Below are positions 42,103 through 51,206 of a DNA stretch of 64,000 nucleotides, piece by piece (within the stretch, counting starts at the first letter, position 1; the number at the start of each line of letters is the position of its first letter). The notes beneath the pieces were generated by a model. The model did not search any database. It saw only the letters and a program-made list of their open reading frames with translations, and was not told the DNA's origin. This DNA is from Chitinophaga cymbidii (GTDB lineage Bacteria; Bacteroidota; Bacteroidia; Chitinophagales; Chitinophagaceae): assembly GCF_007992715.1 (NCBI RefSeq), contig NZ_BKAU01000002.1:868001-932000 (forward strand), in the 5' to 3' direction. A program made the position numbers and the translations under genes.

Positions 42103-45093
42103 TTAAAAAGTAAGGTTGACGCCTACTGTTATTGTTTTCGGCTGCGGTAATGCAAAGAAGGATTCGCCAACCACCTGGTTGCTGCCGCCATTGGCAGAAA
42201 CTTCAGGATCTGCTCCTCTGAAATCCTTGTTCTTGATTGTCCAGATATTTTGTGCTAGCGCATATATTCTCGCGTTGGACAAGAGTTTTGTGCGAGACAT
42301 CAGGTCTTTGGGCAGGCTATAGCCGAGTGTAAGCATTTTCAGGCGGAGGTAAGAACCATCCTGCAGCTGTAAGGTGGACAGGTTGGAGAACCTGCTGGTG
42401 GTTGGGCTGGATAAGGAAGGGGCATAGGCCTTGTCGCCTGGTTTTTTCCAATAGTCCAGCAAATCTGTGCTTTTGTTCAAGCCGCTGGCGGGGTTCATGT
42501 TTCCGGTAAATCTTAAACCATCGATCAGTACCTTATTTCCATACATGAAGTTAAAATTAACCCCAAGGTCAAAGCCTTTATACGTAACAGTATTATTGAA
42601 ACCTCCATAAAATTTCGGATCTGCATTACCTGCAATCACCCGGTCCGCATTACCCGGAGTAGTAGTTGGCTTACCATCTTTGGTTAACCATTCAGCATCA
42701 CCTGTTTCCGGATTAATGCCATGAAAGCGATAGAGGTAGAAGCTGTTCAGGGAGTGACCAAGAATGGCTCTTTGGGCGTTGGTGGCCTGTATTATCGATC
42801 TACCATCTTCGTCCTTGCTGTCATCCGGCAATGCAAGCATTTTATTCTTTACAAAGCTGATATTAATGCTCGTGTTCCATTCAAAATCTCTTGCACGGAT
42901 ATTAGTGGTGTTCAACCCAATTTCAATACCCCTGTTCTCCATTTTGCCCACGTTCTTTCTTACGATATCAAAACCTGTTGTATAAGGCATTGGAATGCTG
43001 ACCAGCAGGCCGGGAGCTCGTGTTCTTTTCTGATAAAAGTTAACGTCCAGTTTGATCCTGTTGTCAATAACAACGGTAGATAAACCGATATCAAATTGGG
43101 CAGTCTCTTCCCATGTCAGGGCAGGGTTTGGAGTTTGAATCGGCCTCAAACCAGAAGACCCACCATAGTCAGCTTCCGTACCTCCCTGATAAAGACCCGG
43201 GTAAGGGAAGTTGGTTACATCGTTATTACCGGAAGTACCATAGCTGGCAGTCAGCTTGAGGAAGTCGAGCCATGAAGCGCTTTGAAGGAATTCTTCTTCT
43301 GTCAATATCCAGCCACCGGATACAGCCCAGAAGCTGCCATATCGCTTCGATGCATCAAATCTGGAAGATCCGTCGCTTCTGAAAGTACCTTCCAACAGAT
43401 ACTTATCGCGAAAACGGTAGTTAGCACGGAAAATATAGGATTCCAGGGCCCATTCGGTGCCTTCGGAAGTAGTGGTAAGAGGAGTGGATGCTGATATCAC
43501 GTTGATCAGCTTGTCACTGGCAAAGCCTGCTCCTTCAACGGTGATATCCTCAAACCTGGACGTTTCAAAGCTATGGGCCGCAAACAACCCGATCGAGTGT
43601 GTATTATTAAACGATTTGTCGTAGTTAAGGGAGTTTGTGGTCATCCATTTGAAATCCTGGATGATAAATCTGGAGCCGATTCCTCCGGGCGTAAACAGAT
43701 CTACTTCCCGGTATTTTTCTTCAGTCTGTATCCGATCAATACCCCAATCTGTTTTGAACTTCAGATTGTCGATCAGCCTGAATTCTGCATATGCGTTACC
43801 AGTAGAACGGCTCGAATAAAACTTATTGGTGTTGAGCGCTTCCAAACCCAGTACGTTCTGCGGAAAACCTGTATTTACATATTTTCCTTCATCATCAAAT
43901 GGCTGGATGAAGGGGAGGAAGAGGAAGGCGGATGTTAGAGGTGCATAAGTACTGTTCTCTGCACCAATCCTGTCCATATCCACATATGAAGTACTGAAAT
44001 TAACACCAAATTTTACTCTTGAACTGATATTATGTTCGAGGTTCAACCTGCCGGATAACTTTTTGAGATCATTACCAACCGTAAAGCCGGTTTCTTTCGC
44101 GTAATTTCCACCAAAGTAGAATTTGGTCTTTTCATTACCTCCTGCCGCAGAAATCGAGTAATTGTTAACGCGCCCGGTCCTTGATACACCCTCTACCCAA
44201 TCAAACTCGCCATCAGGGAACGTTTCCGGCTGCAATCCTTTTGCTTCATTATATTCATTAACATAATTTTTGAACTGCTCGGCATCCATCATGTCTATTA
44301 ATCCCGTTGGCTTTGACCAGCCGGTAAAATAGTCAAAATTAACCCGTGTCTTTTGTCCTGCTGCGCCTTTCTTTGTAGTGATCAGCACTACGCCATTAGC
44401 CCCCCTTGAACCATAGATTGCCACGGCCGCGGCATCTTTCAGCACAGTCATGTTTTCAATATCATTAGGATTGATGTTAAGCAGCGGGTTTAAACGGGCA
44501 GATCCCCCTTGTCCGGTGGAGTAAGCACCTTCATTCATAGGCACGCCATCTATCACAAAAAGTGGCTGACCACCTGCAGTGATCGAAGAAGCCCCGCGTA
44601 CTCTGATCTGCGCAGCACTACCGAGCAAACCGGAGGAATTGGTCATCTGCACACCAGCAGCCTGCCCCTGTAACAATTGTTGCGGGGAGATCGCCGGCAC
44701 GTTCTTGATATTTTCCTCACCAACGACGGATACGTTCTGCGTTTTATACCGCTGCGTCTGCTCACCATAACCCACTACCACCACTTCAGACAATTTTGCC
44801 TCATCAATAGCCAGGCTGATATCAATACTGCTCCGCTGTCCAACGGTTTCCTCTATCGTAACATAACCGAGGAAAGAAAAGATAAGCACTGCGTCATTCG
44901 GCGCAGTCAATGCATAGACTCCGTTTTCACCGGAAACGGTACCTGTAGAAGTACCTTTGATCTGGATGGTCACTCCGGCAAGTGGCTCGCCGGTGCCGGC
45001 TTCGGTGACGCGACCCGTAATTCTTCGGCTTTGGGCATAGGTGATCGTAGTGCAGATTGCAACGAGCAGCCCGATAAGTAAAGCTTTTTTCAT
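42103..45093 (-). CDS. SusC-type TonB-dependent transporter without STN domain, third pair
   Basis: A 996-residue outer-membrane importer. A signal peptide (1-20, TYAQ) leads directly into the carboxypeptidase-regulatory-like domain (24-97), then SEVVVVGYGEQ, a plug with IENMTVLKDAAAVAIYGSRGANGVVLITTKKG, and a barrel ending PKTITVGVNLTF. Unlike the other two SusC proteins it has no STN domain, and no FecI/FecR genes are nearby, so it is not controlled by trans-envelope sigma signalling. No hydrolase gene accompanies it except perhaps the convergent astacin. A 778-bp AT-rich gap lies upstream. Confidence 0.95.
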   Translation of the reverse strand: MKKALLIGLLVAICTTITYAQSRRITGRVTEAGTGEPLAGVTIQIKGTSTGTVSGENGVYALTAPNDAVLIFSFLGYVTIEETVGQRSSIDISLAIDEAKLSEVVVVGYGEQTQRYKTQNVSVVGEENIKNVPAISPQQLLQGQAAGVQMTNSSGLLGSAAQIRVRGASSITAGGQPLFVIDGVPMNEGAYSTGQGGSARLNPLLNINPNDIENMTVLKDAAAVAIYGSRGANGVVLITTKKGAAGQKTRVNFDYFTGWSKPTGLIDMMDAEQFKNYVNEYNEAKGLQPETFPDGEFDWVEGVSRTGRVNNYSISAAGGNEKTKFYFGGNYAKETGFTVGNDLKKLSGRLNLEHNISSRVKFGVNFSTSYVDMDRIGAENSTYAPLTSAFLFLPFIQPFDDEGKYVNTGFPQNVLGLEALNTNKFYSSRSTGNAYAEFRLIDNLKFKTDWGIDRIQTEEKYREVDLFTPGGIGSRFIIQDFKWMTTNSLNYDKSFNNTHSIGLFAAHSFETSRFEDITVEGAGFASDKLINVISASTPLTTTSEGTEWALESYIFRANYRFRDKYLLEGTFRSDGSSRFDASKRYGSFWAVSGGWILTEEEFLQSASWLDFLKLTASYGTSGNNDVTNFPYPGLYQGGTEADYGGSSGLRPIQTPNPALTWEETAQFDIGLSTVVIDNRIKLDVNFYQKRTRAPGLLVSIPMPYTTGFDIVRKNVGKMENRGIEIGLNTTNIRARDFEWNTSINISFVKNKMLALPDDSKDEDGRSIIQATNAQRAILGHSLNSFYLYRFHGINPETGDAEWLTKDGKPTTTPGNADRVIAGNADPKFYGGFNNTVTYKGFDLGVNFNFMYGNKVLIDGLRFTGNMNPASGLNKSTDLLDYWKKPGDKAYAPSLSSPTTSRFSNLSTLQLQDGSYLRLKMLTLGYSLPKDLMSRTKLLSNARIYALAQNIWTIKNKDFRGADPEVSANGGSNQVVGESFFALPQPKTITVGVNLTF

Positions 45094-45123
45094 AATCGAT
45101 ATTGGGTTTAATTTAAAATCTCC

Positions 45124-45142
45124 GCTCCTGTACCACAGGAGC
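45124..45142 (-). ncRNA. Leader hairpin of the third susC gene
   Basis: GCTCCTGT / ACAGGAGC, an 8-bp perfect stem with a 3-nt loop, lies 30 nt before the susC ATG on the minus strand. It lacks the TGACG loop seen in PULs 1 and 2, so it belongs to a different type if it is functional. Confidence 0.35.
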
Positions 45143-45465
45143 CGGGAAAGATCTTGGTTATAAGAATGGGATGTCTACATCATGTTATTAATGAAAAGGA
45201 TCTGAAGTAACGGGTTGTGTTGTGGTACGCGGGATAACGGAACATTTAATACTAATACCCTGAATCATAAGCTAACGTGCCGTGGTTTAGAGGCTGCCTC
45301 AACAACTCACAGGTATACAGGCATTAGTAGCAATGCGTTCATAAGCATTCACTTCATCGATTAGATTTTGTTTTTCATTTCAGGTCCAACACAACAAAAA
45401 TTGACGTTTACTTAAATCTGGTGAAATTGGTATTTGTTATAGATTTTGGTTTATACGGGTAATTT

Positions 45466-45479
45466 ATTTGTATACAAAT
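45466..45479. promoter_or_regulatory. Perfect 14-bp palindrome upstream of the third susC
   Basis: ATTTGTATACAAAT is fully self-complementary and lies about 370 bp upstream of the susC ATG. It could be a dimeric regulator site; AT-rich context makes chance possible. Confidence 0.3.
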
Positions 45480-45810
45480 TACGAAAATTTATTAAAACCA
45501 TCAAAAGGCAGCAGAATTATCGGGGCATTAACAAACATGAAAAAAAGAGCCATCCACCTCCCTAAAATAAGCCGGTATTGAGATTATTCAGGCTTCCATG
45601 TAAAGCTATTTCAGGATTATCCCTGCAAACCCTCTCCCATAGCGGTCTCTGTGGGATAACCCATATATAAGCCATATATAACCCTTATGCAACTCATAAA
45701 TAAGACATCCCAATAAAATACGGCTTATCTATAGCTTACCTATGTTTTACCTCTTATTTGACGAAGGTTTATCCAGCCTGGATCGCTATCCAAGGGCCAT
45801 ATCCACTATA

Positions 45811-45847
45811 TAAAAAGGCCGGCCCCCCTGTCAAAGGAGGGCCGGCC
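45811..45847 (-). terminator. Rho-independent terminator of the phospholipase C gene
   Basis: On the minus strand a 9-bp stem GGCCGGCCC / GGGCCGGCC (45847-45839 with 45825-45817) is followed by TTTTTA, 24 bp after the gene's stop. Confidence 0.92.
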
Positions 45848-45871
45848 AAAAAGGTAAATTTCAGAAGACTT

Positions 45872-48385
45872 TTAAGACATTCCACCCATATAAGGATCCG
45901 TAAAGCTCTCTTTCCCAGTTTCCACGCGCCCGGCGAACCGTTGCTCAAAACCCGCAGCGCCGTTCACCTGTAGGCTCAGATCATACCAGCCGAAGCTTTT
46001 ACCCACCGGCAGCACCACTTCTTCCTGCTGCCCGGCGGCCAGGGTGCGGGAAACGGACCGCTGACCATAGGCGTTGTCTTTTATAGTGAGCGACAACGGT
46101 GTGTTTCCCTTGTTAACCAGCCGGAGCCGCAGACTGGCTGCGGAGCGGTCTGCCGCGTATTCACAGCGTACGTCCAGCGCGGGATCTTTACTGTTCCCTT
46201 TGAACTCGCGGTAGAAGCCATTGGGGCCATGTAACCGGAGATGGTAACCGCCATTTTCAAATGCTTTGCCGGGCCAGGTGTAGCTCAGCTCATCGCCGGC
46301 TATCACGGCGAAAGACCAGTTCCTGCAGATCTCCGTTTTGCCCTTTTCAGCAAACTTGCCGGGAGCGTACACTGTAAACGGTGAACCGGCGGACCTTTTG
46401 CCGAACACCTTGTTGCCGGCGGCCATCCGGATGCGGAAGCTCTTTTGCGCCGCGTCCCAGTGGCCATCCGCGTATAGCTCGTAAGGCAACGCGGGAGAAG
46501 GACGTATGCCTTTTTCCTGGTGGCCGGTGATGCCTTCGGCCGTTGCGCGGGCGATGTCTTGCGCGGATAATTTCTTGAAGCCGGAGGGCGCTTCCTTGAA
46601 CTTTGCATTATAAATATCCTTCACGAACTGCTCTCTTTCGAGGAAGGGAAGGGCTTTCGGGCGGGCGCCGTCAAACGGGCTGAACGCGGATGTGAGATCG
46701 CCGCTGATGGTGCGGCGCCATGCGCTGATGTTTTCCAGGTGGATGTTCTTCCCGAATTTCTGGTTGACAAAAGTTTCGAGGAACTGAAGAGTGGACGTAT
46801 GTTCAAATACCTGCGAGCATACTTTACCGCCACGGCTCCAGGGTGATGCAATGAGCATCGGCACACGGAATCCCAGCCCGACCGGCGCTTCCCGCGCCTG
46901 CTTGCGCGTTACGCCCTGCTTCAGTTCGTGTGCCAGCCGCACATGTTCCACTTCCGTTTCGATGCCCGCGGAGCATTTGCCGGTTCCCGGCTTGTTGTTG
47001 TCCGGAATAGAGAAGGGTGGTATGTGATCGTAATATCCGTCGTTCTCATCGTAAGTGACGATGAAGATGGTCTTCTTCCATACTTCCGGATTTTTGGTGA
47101 GGATGTCCAGCACCTCGGAAACATACCATGCGCCGTACCAGGGCGCGCTGGGGTGATCGGAAAAATTTTGCGGGCCGGCCAGCCAGGAAACGGTGGGCAG
47201 CTTGCCTTCGTTCACATCTTTCCTGAACTGGAATAATATATCTCCTTCCGGAATGGTCACCTCGCGTTGCTGACCACCGTCCTCGTACTTCAACTGTGTA
47301 ACGGAGCGGTAGGAAGGATCGCCGGAGTTGACGGTGAAGGCGCGGTGGTGGAGGCTTTTTTCTTTATCTGACAGCCGGTTGAACTGTTCTTTATTCCATT
47401 TTTTTAGTTCGGCCTGCGCGTTGTCCAGCACCTCCTGTTTTTTTGTGATGGCGGCTTTTATCTTTTTGGCGGCATCGTCGGAAGAAGGGCTTTCTTCCTG
47501 GAGCTTGTTGATCTCGTCCGGCAATGTATCCACCAGCTTTTGCAGGCTTTGTACGTACTTGGGTGTGAATTTCACATTGTAGGGCGCGAAAAATTCCAGC
47601 AGGTTGCAGCCGAAGTTGGCCAGCCATGATCTTTCTTCGCCTTTGAAACCGCCGCCGCAGCTGATCTCGTTCTGATAGAATTTCCAGGCGATGCCGTTCT
47701 GTTCCAGCAGTTCGGGGAAGGTGCCCCAGTCCAGCTTGCCGTAGCTGAAATCGCTATTACGGATATTGGCCTTTGGCGTGCCGTCTTCTTCGTTCACGAT
47801 CCTTCCCGTCCAGAAAAAGGAACGGTTCGGCGTGGTGCTGGTCATGGCCGAGCAGAAGTTCTGATCGCATACGGTGAAAGCGTCCGCCATTGCGTAGTTA
47901 AAGGGCAGGTCCTCGCGGCTGTAATACCCCAGCGTCAGCGGCATGGCGGCGTATTGCTTGTTGCCGGACCGTTTGGCGATCAGCCACTGGTCGTATTTGC
48001 CTTCGTTATTTGCATCTACCTGGCTGGCGCGGGAGTGTGGCAGCGAGCCCATCCAGGTGACCTTGGTGTCTTTGATGTCCAGCCGGAAAGGCGCGTAAGT
48101 TTCGCCGCGTTCGTTGGTTTGCAGCCAGACCGGTTTTTGGTCCGGCAGCGACACGGCCCTGGGATCGTTGAACCCGCGGACGCCCTGCAGGGTACCGAAG
48201 CAATGATCGAAAGAACGGTTCTCCTGCATGAGGATCACTACGTGTTCTGCATCGAGGAAAGTGGTACCGGGTTGCGGGTCGATGGCCAGCGCACGCTGGA
48301 TCGATGCGGGGATAATAGTAGAGAAGCCGGCAGCGCCGGAAAGTAGCATGGATTTCCGGAGGAAATCACGTCTTGAGTCCATCAT
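45872..48385 (-). CDS. Phosphocholine-specific phospholipase C, Tat-exported
   Basis: An 837-residue secreted phosphoesterase. The N-terminus SRRDFLRKSMLLSGAAGF is a twin-arginine signal. The phosphoesterase domain starts HVVILMQENRSFDHCFG and has STTPNRSFFWTGR, HSRASQ and VTYDENDGYYDH. A charged helical segment (about 265-330, EINKLQEES...AELKKWNKEQ) is probably a coiled coil between these parts. Two C-terminal beta-sandwich repeats of the DUF756 type end the protein. Members cleave phosphatidylcholine or sphingomyelin head groups and supply phosphate or choline. It is a single gene on the minus strand, divergent from a small SnoaL-like gene. Confidence 0.9.
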   Translation of the reverse strand: MMDSRRDFLRKSMLLSGAAGFSTIIPASIQRALAIDPQPGTTFLDAEHVVILMQENRSFDHCFGTLQGVRGFNDPRAVSLPDQKPVWLQTNERGETYAPFRLDIKDTKVTWMGSLPHSRASQVDANNEGKYDQWLIAKRSGNKQYAAMPLTLGYYSREDLPFNYAMADAFTVCDQNFCSAMTSTTPNRSFFWTGRIVNEEDGTPKANIRNSDFSYGKLDWGTFPELLEQNGIAWKFYQNEISCGGGFKGEERSWLANFGCNLLEFFAPYNVKFTPKYVQSLQKLVDTLPDEINKLQEESPSSDDAAKKIKAAITKKQEVLDNAQAELKKWNKEQFNRLSDKEKSLHHRAFTVNSGDPSYRSVTQLKYEDGGQQREVTIPEGDILFQFRKDVNEGKLPTVSWLAGPQNFSDHPSAPWYGAWYVSEVLDILTKNPEVWKKTIFIVTYDENDGYYDHIPPFSIPDNNKPGTGKCSAGIETEVEHVRLAHELKQGVTRKQAREAPVGLGFRVPMLIASPWSRGGKVCSQVFEHTSTLQFLETFVNQKFGKNIHLENISAWRRTISGDLTSAFSPFDGARPKALPFLEREQFVKDIYNAKFKEAPSGFKKLSAQDIARATAEGITGHQEKGIRPSPALPYELYADGHWDAAQKSFRIRMAAGNKVFGKRSAGSPFTVYAPGKFAEKGKTEICRNWSFAVIAGDELSYTWPGKAFENGGYHLRLHGPNGFYREFKGNSKDPALDVRCEYAADRSAASLRLRLVNKGNTPLSLTIKDNAYGQRSVSRTLAAGQQEEVVLPVGKSFGWYDLSLQVNGAAGFEQRFAGRVETGKESFTDPYMGGMS

Positions 48386-48521
48386 AACGAATAGTGCTTA
48401 TCAGATTATCCAGCCAAAATAATAAAATATGCATGCGGTGGGAGAAAAAAATGACGGCTGGTAAGAACGCTTAAAGTTCGTATTTTGACCATTCCCATCC
48501 CTTACCTTTACCACAAAAAAA

Positions 48522-48878
48522 ATGATCACCAGAGAACAAGCCCTGCAATTTGCAGCTGAATGGGTCAGCGCATGGAATGACCACGACCTTGAAAAGGTAC
48601 TTGCCCATTACACCGAAGATTTTGAAATGAGCAGTCCCGTGATGATGCAGATGGGATTGAGCGCCACCGGCACCCTGAAAGGGAAAGACAAGGTCAGGGA
48701 TTACTGGCAGCAAGCCATGAAAAAATACCCCGATCTGCATTTCGGATTGATAGAAGTACTTTCCTGCGTGGATACTGTTATCATCTACTACACCAGCATC
48801 GCCGGAAAGAAAGCGGCGGAGCTGTTCTTCTTCAATGAAAACGGAAAAGTTTACCAGGCGATGGGGCACTATAACTGA
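48522..48878 (+). CDS. SnoaL-like / NTF2-fold small protein
   Basis: A 118-residue soluble protein of the SnoaL-like cone fold: FAAEWVSAWNDHDLEKVLAHYTEDFEMSSP at the start, GKDKVRDYWQQAMKKYPDLHF in the middle, FFFNENGKVYQAMGHY at the end. Such domains bind small hydrophobic ligands or act as isomerases or polyketide cyclases, but most are unassigned. It has no signal peptide. It precedes the DeoR gene by 90 bp and may be monocistronic. Confidence 0.82.
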   Translation: MITREQALQFAAEWVSAWNDHDLEKVLAHYTEDFEMSSPVMMQMGLSATGTLKGKDKVRDYWQQAMKKYPDLHFGLIEVLSCVDTVIIYYTSIAGKKAAELFFFNENGKVYQAMGHYN

Positions 48879-48914
48879 TGTTTTTGCAGGATTGAGCACC
48901 GAAATGTGCATTTT

Positions 48915-48949
48915 TTTGCGGTTTTCTCAAAAATATTGCTGTAAATTGG
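48915..48949 (+). promoter_or_regulatory. Weak candidate promoter of the DeoR operon
   Basis: TTTG (48915-48918) and TAAATTGG (48942-48949) are separated by 23 nt. The -7 part has one mismatch to TAnnTTTG and the spacer is at the upper limit. The DeoR ATG follows 19 bp later. Confidence 0.25.
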
Positions 48950-48968
48950 AGAACCAAAATCTGCAGTA

Positions 48969-49715
48969 ATGTTGAAAAAGGAGCGGCAATCATTTATCCT
49001 GCGACAGGTAAATTTGCATAACAAAGTATTATCGGTAGACCTGAGCCAGCAAATGGACGTATCGGAAGATACCATCCGCCGCGACCTGAACGAAATGGCG
49101 GAGCAGGGCAAGCTGATCAAAGTACATGGAGGGGCGCTCTCCCGGTCCTTCCATCTTTCCATCGCATCAGACAACGTATATGCGCTGAACAGCAAAAAGC
49201 ATATTGCCATGAAAGCATGCCGTCTTATTAAGGACGGCATGTTCGTGCTTACGACCGGCGGCACTACGATCATTGAGCTCGCCAAAGCGCTGCCACCCGA
49301 ATTATCCGCCACGTTTATCACCGTCAGCTTACCGGCTGCGTATGAATACATTCACCATCCGAACATTGAAGTGATCTTTCTTGGCGACCGGATTTCCCGC
49401 AGCTCGCAGATCTCCGTTGGCGGCAGCGTAGTGTCGAGGATCAAGGGGATCAAGGCCGATCTTTGCTTTTTGGGAACGAATGCCATCGATCTGCAGCATG
49501 GCATTACCGATAATGACTGGGAGGTAGTGGAAGTGAAAAAAGCCATGATAGAATCTTCCGACCAGGTGGTTTCACTCGCTATCACGGAAAAGCTGAACAC
49601 CGCGCAAAGGATCAAGGTCTGCGATATTACCCGCATCAGCACGCTGGTCACCGAGCTGGACCCGGACGATCTCCTGCTGAAGCCCTACCAGGAAACGGGT
49701 ATCGGAATTTTATAA
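48969..49715 (+). CDS. DeoR-family transcriptional regulator
   Basis: A 248-residue regulator. The N-terminal winged HTH (1-57) has VLSVDLSQQMDVSEDTIRRDLNEM followed by the DeoR signature GKLIKVHGGAL. The C-terminal sugar-phosphate-isomerase-like sensor domain (about 75-235) has TTGGTTIIELAKALP, FLGTNAIDLQHGIT and VSLAITEKL. DeoR proteins usually repress catabolic operons and respond to a phosphorylated sugar or related metabolite. It leads an apparent operon with a sodium symporter (28 bp downstream) and a FAD/FeS oxidoreductase, which it probably controls. Confidence 0.92.
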   Translation: MLKKERQSFILRQVNLHNKVLSVDLSQQMDVSEDTIRRDLNEMAEQGKLIKVHGGALSRSFHLSIASDNVYALNSKKHIAMKACRLIKDGMFVLTTGGTTIIELAKALPPELSATFITVSLPAAYEYIHHPNIEVIFLGDRISRSSQISVGGSVVSRIKGIKADLCFLGTNAIDLQHGITDNDWEVVEVKKAMIESSDQVVSLAITEKLNTAQRIKVCDITRISTLVTELDPDDLLLKPYQETGIGIL

Positions 49716-49743
49716 CGGAATAATTCATCAACAACATACAAGC

Positions 49744-51195
49744 ATGTCTCCTGTCATCTTATTTTCCCTGGTTATTGCTTATTTTCTGCTGTTGCTCGGC
49801 GTAGCCTGGTTTACTTCCCGCAATGCGAACAATGAATCGTTCTTCATCGGTAACCGCGGCTCCAACTGGATGCTGGTGGCCTTCGGCATGATCGGCACTT
49901 CCCTGAGCGGCGTTACCTTCGTGAGTGTGCCCGGTACGGTGGGTATTGAAGCCTTCAGCTACTTCCAGATCGTGATCGGCAACCTGATCGGTTACGGCGT
50001 AGTGGCGTTCGTGTTATTACCCGTTTATTACAAACTGCAGCTTACATCCATCTACAACTACCTGCAAGGCCGGCTCGGCTTTTTATCGTACAAGACCGGC
50101 GCATCGTTCTTTATCCTTTCCCGCATACTGGGTGCTACGGCGCGGCTGTACCTGGTCGTGAATGTACTGCACCTCACTATTCTGAAGGATTTCGGCCTGC
50201 CGTTCTGGGTGGGCGCATTTGTGATCCTGCTGATGATCCTGCTGTACACGTTTGAAGGAGGGGTAAAAACGATCGTGTGGACGGACACGTTGCAGACCGG
50301 CTGCATGCTGATCGGTCTTGTTGTATGCGTGGTATACATCCTCAACGACCTGAACCTCGGCCTGTCCGAAGGCGTGAAAGCGCTGGGAGATAAAGGATAT
50401 TCCAACATCTTCGTCACCGATCCTTCCAGCCGGTATTTCTTCGTGAAACAGATCGTGGCCGGCGCGTTTATCTCTATTACGATGACGGGCATGGACCAGG
50501 AAATGATGCAAAAGAACATCAGCGTGCGCACCCTGAAAGATTCACAGAAGAACATGATGACCTTTGCTGTGATCTTTATGCTGGTGGTGCTGCTGTTCCT
50601 GTTCCTGGGCGGCCTGTTGCACCTGTTTGCGGAAAGCAAAGGCATTGCGGCGCGCGGCGATGCGCTGTTCCCGACCATCGCGCTGGAATACATGCCGGGC
50701 GCGGTGTCCATCATCTTCATCATCGCGTTGATCTCCGCCCTGTTCCCCAGTGCGGACGGCGCCATCACTGCACTCACCGCCTCCTTCTGCATAGACATCC
50801 TGGGCATACAACGCAACGCCGGGCTGGACGATCACCGGCGTAAACGCATCCGCCAGGTGGTACACCTCGTTTTTGCCGCGCTTTTCCTCCTCTTCGTAAT
50901 GGCCTTCAAATGGATGAACAATCCAAGCATGATCGGCCTTATCCTGAAGATCGCGGGATACACCTACGGGCCGCTGCTGGGGCTGTTTGCTTTCGGCATT
51001 CTCACGAAGAGAATTGTGAATGACAAGCTGGTGCCTATTGTGGTGGTAGTAGCGCCGCTTCTTTGTTTCCTGGTAGACTATTATCAGCAGTATATTTTCG
51101 GTGAATTTCAGATAGGACTGGAGTTGCTCTTTCTGAACGGACTGTTTACTTTCCTCGGCTTGTGGATCATTTCCGGGAAAGGCAAACCGTCCTGA
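49744..51195 (+). CDS. Sodium:solute symporter (SSS family)
   Basis: A 483-residue inner-membrane symporter with about 13 helices. SSS features are WFTSRNANNESFFIGNRGSNWMLVAFGMIGTSLSGVTFVSVPG, then TFEGGVKTIVWTDTLQTGCML, and ALFPSADGAITALTASFCIDIL with the conserved serine/threonine sodium-site stretch. It lies between a DeoR regulator and a FAD/FeS oxidoreductase (11 bp gap downstream). By context it probably imports the substrate of that oxidoreductase, such as a 2-hydroxy acid or an acidic sugar; sugar or sialic-acid transport are family alternatives. Confidence 0.9.
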   Translation: MSPVILFSLVIAYFLLLLGVAWFTSRNANNESFFIGNRGSNWMLVAFGMIGTSLSGVTFVSVPGTVGIEAFSYFQIVIGNLIGYGVVAFVLLPVYYKLQLTSIYNYLQGRLGFLSYKTGASFFILSRILGATARLYLVVNVLHLTILKDFGLPFWVGAFVILLMILLYTFEGGVKTIVWTDTLQTGCMLIGLVVCVVYILNDLNLGLSEGVKALGDKGYSNIFVTDPSSRYFFVKQIVAGAFISITMTGMDQEMMQKNISVRTLKDSQKNMMTFAVIFMLVVLLFLFLGGLLHLFAESKGIAARGDALFPTIALEYMPGAVSIIFIIALISALFPSADGAITALTASFCIDILGIQRNAGLDDHRRKRIRQVVHLVFAALFLLFVMAFKWMNNPSMIGLILKIAGYTYGPLLGLFAFGILTKRIVNDKLVPIVVVVAPLLCFLVDYYQQYIFGEFQIGLELLFLNGLFTFLGLWIISGKGKPS

Positions 51196-51206
51196 AAATT
51201 TGAGGT

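Larger units (their letters stand above)
45094..45871. other. 778-bp AT-rich intergenic region
   Basis: No coding frame here looks real. It holds the presumed upstream region of the third susC gene, including a leader hairpin (45124-45142), a 14-bp palindrome (45466-45479), two direct copies of CCATATATAA (45661-45670 and 45672-45681), an AAATAAG...CTTATTT pair (45698-45759), and a stretch GAGGCTGCCTCAAC (about 45290-45303) that resembles an insertion-sequence end. The right end carries the terminator of the phospholipase gene. The region is far longer than other gaps in the window. Confidence 0.6.

Noticed and set aside
18350..45093. Repeats shared by the three susC genes as possible recombination sites or invertible shufflon
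   Set aside because: The similarity is at protein level in plug and motif regions; I saw no long identical DNA stretch or recombinase gene.
45758..45973. A 71-residue plus-strand frame near the phospholipase gene end
   Set aside because: It runs through the terminator and overlaps the gene's 3' end; no sign of selection.
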